A DNA stretch of 64,000 bases from Branchiostoma floridae (Eukaryota > Chordata > Leptocardii > Amphioxiformes > Branchiostomatidae), in NCBI RefSeq assembly GCF_000003815.2, contig NW_023365777.1:523790-587789 (forward strand), given 5' to 3'. Under the pieces are notes generated by a model, which searched no databases, had not been told where the DNA came from, and saw only the letters and a list, made by a program, of their open reading frames with translations. Below are positions 61,401-64,000 of the stretch, in pieces. A program made the translations under genes and the position numbers. Each line of letters begins with the position of its first letter. The stretch's first letter is position 1.

Positions 61401-63866
61401 TATTGAGCACGCAGAAAACGAAAACCCTAATCCCTTACTCCCTTCACAATCACGAGTTCCACTGTTTGCCAAATTGGGTATTGCCCTACTGTACCTTGGG
61501 TGCAAGGAATCAGCGGACAGCTCCCGACTGGGAGTAACTACCATCCCCTTGGAAGACATAAGGAAGGCCAAGACTTTGATTGATGCACAAGACAAAGAAG
61601 GAGCTACTTGTATCTCATCTGAGTTCCTGTTAATGGAGGCTAAAATCTTCCTCCACTATAGGCTGGGTAGTTATCAACAGGCCTATGATTTGGCTATGAA
61701 AGCAAAAGCTTTTGCCACTGAACATGCTTTTGGGGGGTTCCTTGCCACTGCAGACAGCATTCTGCATTATCTACAAGGCTATGTTAAACTCCAGGAGTGA
61801 CATGGCAAATAATAAGTAGATTGGCCCTCACTAATACACCATGCAGTTTGATTTACATTCCATGGTAAAAGACATTGTATGATGAAAATATTGTACTTTT
61901 TGAGTCTTTTGATGTCAGCAATTCATTACTAAGGCAGTGATAGCTGCCAGCTGTTTACTTGACTTTTGTTTAAGATTCTCCAATAATTATAACAAGATAG
62001 TACGTGTATTAGACAGTACATTTATATACCACATGCATTGTGCACTATATGTTGTGGTACATGTATGTATTACAGTAACTGAGAAACCAGTGGTAACTTT
62101 TGATTGCCTTGACTCGAGTAAATAAAGTTTAATGTTAACTAATTAATACACAACTTTTACAAGACTGAGGTAGTTACTAAGGTTGGTAAAACAGTAAGAA
62201 GTTCAACTGAAATGAAAATGTCACAAAATACTTAGAGATCCGAATGACGCTTACTTACAATTTTACATTTTGTATTTTATCACATGTACTAATTCATCAA
62301 AACATGATCTGTTGTGTTTGTGTGCTTTTGTCAATTTCAACAGTTCCATATTTGAATAATTGTGTGTTAAATGATGTAATGTAACTTGGCAAATTTATAA
62401 GAATTATTGTGTTGTGGATTTGGCTTTGGGTTTGCTTGGTATTTTCTTGGTGTTTTGCATTTTTAGAATATGTAATCATGCCAAGTAGTTCCTCATGCAG
62501 TAACTGTACAGATTTTTGGAATAATTGTACATGTACAATTTGGATGTCTTTATTTGACTTTTGGCCAGTTTAACATTTACTGCATGGATGTGATGAGTTG
62601 TGTCTACTCTGCAGCAGCTGCACAATCATGATTTAAATATCAAACAAAAGACCAGTAATGCGCAGCCTTATCAGACCGTCTGACTGTACACTTTTGTATG
62701 ATAGTTAACATATAGCATCAGAAATAAGTACTTGGAATAGCTATGGTGTATGTTTACAAAAGGTCCATTGGGTTCAATTTTGCTTCAGAAGGTAGAAAGT
62801 TGTGATTTTATCATTAAAGTTTTATTCTGGACTGGTTTCATACACAGTGTCCTACTTTGTTTGACTGAAAGAGGGCTTGTGTCCTTTAACCTTACACATA
62901 AATCAAAGTTTGTAAAACATTTATAATTCAACAATTTAAGAAAACTGTTCCCGCTAACCTGTAACATTTGATGCCAAATTCACACTCAGGTCTGTCGTCA
63001 TCCTCTCCATCGTCCCTGTCCTCGGTCTCAGAGTTGTAGTCAGAATCACCGGGGTGAGAAAACTCCTTGAAGTGGGCCACGTTCTTCCTGAAGTAGCAAC
63101 ATAAACAGTGTTACACACAGGACAATGAAAAGATAACAAGCAAGCCCCAAAAAGGCCTTGCAAAGACATCATGCAAACTGAAAAGGTTATTCTTGGAGAA
63201 GGTCCAGAAAATAAAGACGTTTTCAATTTACCATATTTAGGCCACACCAATTTAATTTCTTGGTTCACGGATTTTTTCACAGAAAATATGGAGCGAGAGG
63301 GCGAAATAAAAATAAAAACAAAAATTGTAAAATGGTTTGGGTAAAGGTAACGGCTAATCCAAAACATAAAGATAAAAAGTTTTCAGCTTGAAAAAAGTAC
63401 AAAAACACTAGTATTGTACAGTAACAGCACCTGTACCCACACTTTAAGGAGCTTATAATATAGTGGCCAATTTGCTACACCAGAAAGTTGGTGAATGGTT
63501 TCATTAATGGTGAAAATTTGGTGAGTGGTAATTTTTATTTTTATTCATTTTTTTTTTAAAATAGGAGCGAGCGAATCCGTGAACCAAGAAATTAAATTGG
63601 TGTGGCCTAATAAATAATTATTGTAATTTTCACCTTTCCAGGCCTTTGAAGTACATACTAGTTACTATAGACATTTCCAGCTCTACAAGTATGTATGTAA
63701 GTTCTGTTATTTGTTGTAGACTCCTTTATTTTGAAATGAACTCTGACCTGTAGCAGTTCTTGCCATAAGAACAAGGTCGCCTGCCTGTATTCTTGGCCGG
63801 GGTTCTTGTCTTCCGTGGAGTATCTTCTTCACTGTCGTCACTCCCACCTCTCGTCCTTCTCCGTGT
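49445..63866 (-). CDS. APLF: APLF (aprataxin and PNKP-like factor), 3' exons; gene continues beyond the right edge
   Basis: Five exons in transcript order: 63748-63866, 62959-63086, 53676-53773, 50723-50847, 49445-49555 (stop TAG 49445-49447). They encode two tandem PBZ zinc fingers, CSYGKNCYR + KNVAHFKEFSH and CEFGIKCYR + KNPQHKKDFKH, each split by an intron at the same place, then an acidic tail NDSFLADEDEE and DEDSDWEP ... IEELKHLKKEARRF. APLF uses PBZ fingers to bind poly(ADP-ribose) at DNA breaks, supports non-homologous end joining with XRCC4/Ku, and uses the acidic tail as a histone chaperone. The N-terminal FHA domain and middle region must lie right of 64000. The exon 62959-63086 is one base short: after KEF the frame is lost unless a base is restored in the A-run near 63059-63063. 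The 9.2-kb intron 53774-62958 contains a whole gene on the other strand. Confidence 0.85.
50291..50660. mobile_element. MITE with TTAGGCCATGTTGAT ends (copy 2)
   Basis: Left end TAGGCCATGTTGATATATGG and right end CAGTCAACATGGCCTTA, with ATCCATACAATC near the right as in copy 1 (44918-45140). About 370 bp, AT-rich, in the last APLF intron. Confidence 0.75.
50887..53143 (-). mobile_element. CR1/jockey-type LINE with uninterrupted reverse transcriptase, 5'-truncated
   Basis: A single open frame (50987-53143, about 718 codons) encodes a linker rich in basic residues (RHCRKKQRLYNKAKR), a full reverse transcriptase with NYRPVSLTSISCKLLEHI, GFRAKRSTETQL, LDFTKAFDKVPH (catalytic Asp), SGVPQGTVLGPLLFLLYIND and LFADDCLLY (catalytic Asp pair), a thumb region and the C-terminal FKNSYFPRTIVEWNLL. 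The apurinic endonuclease domain expected N-terminal is absent, and the frame runs into a minisatellite at about 53140, so the copy is 5'-truncated and cannot initiate on its own. The 3' end shows a GC-rich tail and (ATACAG)n repeats at 50887-50915. No stop or frameshift suggests recent insertion. It lies in an APLF intron, same strand as APLF. Confidence 0.88.
53131..53535. repeat. ~20-bp minisatellite abutting the LINE 5' end
   Basis: About 18 diverged copies of a unit near TATACACTGAGTGGAGGTGT. Non-coding, between the LINE and an APLF exon. Confidence 0.85.
53774..55080. other. APLF intron, left part; decayed LINE tail inside
   Basis: AT-rich intronic DNA. At 54175-54345 a plus-strand stretch reads, with interruptions, TRPRGRPKSTL and then NMESMAVAAQNRTLWREYA, which matches the typical C-terminal end of LINE reverse transcriptases (a GRPK motif followed by Ala-Gln-Asp/Asn-Arg-x-x-Trp-Arg). 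This is an old LINE relic with stop codons. Otherwise nothing is seen. Confidence 0.55.
55084..55203 (+). promoter_or_regulatory. predicted inducible promoter: CRE-like, octamer, two kappaB and AP-1 sites
   Basis: Perfect words upstream of the nested gene start (55283): TTACGTCA (CRE/ATF) at 55085-55092, ATGCAAAT (octamer) at 55108-55115, GGGACTTTCC (kappaB) at 55124-55133, TGAGTCA (AP-1) at 55141-55147 and a second GGGACTTTCC at 55171-55180. A ~47-bp module (kappaB, then GTCACTGGAACATGTGACT) is duplicated; the second copy has lost about 6 bp, removing its AP-1 site. No clear TATA box. Binding is inferred from consensus words only. Confidence 0.6.
55283..61800 (+). CDS. nested gene: duplicated G/N/I motif plus helical TPR-like region; family unrecognised
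   Basis: Exons in phase: 55283-55306 (MECAGKDQ), 56883-57029, 58635-58905, 60878-61800; about 454 residues, stop TGA at 61798-61800, poly(A) signal AATAAA 62121-62126. Exon 2 and exon 3 each carry one copy of a repeat: TIN-x3-V-x-GDGNIVANAGSGSIINITT and TIN-x3-V-x-GDGRIQVFGTGNIVNITT, like short stacked beta turns. I see weak similarity to amyloid-type signalling motifs such as RHIM (core I/V-Q-V/I-G-x-x-N), which is speculative. Exon 4 encodes about 300 residues of paired helices (AAGFNAINGRDFKKANNLL, ALAEGALSLL, AYDLAMKAKAFATEHAF) resembling tetratricopeptide repeats. The whole gene sits antisense in one APLF intron. Uncertain points: the exon 4 start, a possible extra exon at about 59765-59886, and a frame at 60587-60973 that may join exon 4 if one base is missing. 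Confidence 0.6.
58106..58306. mobile_element. MITE with TACTGTAAATGCATTTAAGTTCG ends (copy 2)
   Basis: Starts TACTGTAAATGCATTTAAG and ends TTCTGCATTTACAGTA. Internal GGGATTTAATTTCACGGTAG and GGTTTTAAGTTCGC match copy 1 at 44436-44576. Intronic in the nested gene and APLF. Confidence 0.8.
58436..58575. mobile_element. near-perfect hairpin MITE
   Basis: AATACAACACGGTGTATTCC is mirrored exactly by GGAATACACCGTGTTGTATT, with the inner arms GTCCCAGCC / GGCTGGGAC. About 140 bp total. It lies about 60 bp upstream of exon 3 of the nested gene and produces mirror-image spurious open frames on both strands. Confidence 0.85.
58936..59530. repeat. ~150-bp tandem repeat, four copies
   Basis: The block GATTTTGGGCCTCCTGG-GCTTGAACTTGAC recurs at about 59035, 59186, 59338 and 59487, each preceded by TCCGGAACG and ATTTTTGGTACGTG-like words. 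GC-richer than its surroundings. All three minus frames are open for several hundred bases because the unit lacks stops, so these frames are not taken as genes. Confidence 0.8.
61801..62958. other. 3' flank of the nested gene within the APLF intron
   Basis: Likely 3' UTR up to the AATAAA at 62121-62126, then AT-rich intronic sequence up to the APLF exon at 62959. No other feature seen. Confidence 0.5.
63237..63610. mobile_element. MITE with TTAGGCCACACCAATTTAAT ends
   Basis: The left end TTAGGCCACACCAATTTAAT...TTGGTTCACGGATT is mirrored exactly at the right (AATCCGTGAACCAAGAAATT...GGTGTGGCCTAA); arms about 37 bp. About 374 bp, non-coding, in the APLF intron between the two exons of the first PBZ finger. 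Confidence 0.85.
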
Positions 63867-64000
63867 CTGAACATGGAGAATTGAATGTGTTGTACTACTG
63901 AGAATTGTGGTAATGCTAGTTGACCTTAATCTACTGGTAAGAGTCAAGTGACAATTCTTAAGGTATAAACCTACTCTGCAACAAGATCTGTTGAGTGGTA

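Overview
The window is eukaryotic nuclear DNA with intron-rich genes. It carries animal genes (TSNAX/translin-associated factor X, APLF, an animal-type lipoxygenase, an LRR receptor and a RING-finger protein), many small terminal-inverted-repeat elements, minisatellites, tRNA-derived SINE-like units and non-LTR retrotransposons. Gene style and repeats fit an invertebrate deuterostome. I suspect a cephalochordate (lancelet, Branchiostoma), but that is inference and was not checked against any database. There is one 100-N assembly gap at 35518-35617.

Layout. 1395-13567 (minus) holds a lipoxygenase-family gene whose 18 coding exons I could join in phase into 648 codons. It keeps the PLAT and lipoxygenase fold, but four of the five catalytic iron ligands are replaced. 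13585-17547 is intergenic between two divergent genes and contains two inverted-repeat elements. 17548-20916 (plus) is a two-exon transmembrane LRR receptor with a tyrosine-rich, internally repeated cytoplasmic tail and a probable missing base. 20917-27949 holds inverted-repeat elements and a degenerate minisatellite interrupted by another element. 27950-35857 (minus) is a 10-exon gene for a RING-H2 protein. 35868-40075 is repeat-rich, with a mariner-like element and a 1.2-kb inverted-repeat structure. 40076-45853 (plus) is TSNAX in six exons, with a LINE fragment in intron 3. 49445 to past the right edge (minus) is APLF, convergent with TSNAX and open at its 5' end; its introns contain a LINE reverse-transcriptase ORF and, nested on the opposite strand, a separate gene at 55283-61800.

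Two items deserve most attention. The first is the intact but metal-site-less lipoxygenase, a likely pseudoenzyme with an N-terminus suited to myristoylation. The second is the nested gene: a duplicated glycine/asparagine/isoleucine beta-type motif (one copy per exon) followed by a helical, TPR-like region, behind an upstream segment with two perfect kappaB sites, an AP-1 site, an octamer and a CRE-like site. This looks like an immune-inducible gene, but I do not recognise the family.

Single missing bases break otherwise convincing reading frames in the LRR tail (about 20383), near the RING-protein N-terminus (about 35820) and in an APLF zinc finger (about 63060). All three are the same kind of change, which suggests assembly or base-calling deletions rather than gene decay. 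TSNAX, APLF (poly-ADP-ribose-binding DNA-repair factor and histone chaperone) and the RING protein are probably housekeeping or regulatory. The LRR receptor and nested gene look like defence or surface functions. No operon-like co-regulation is implied.
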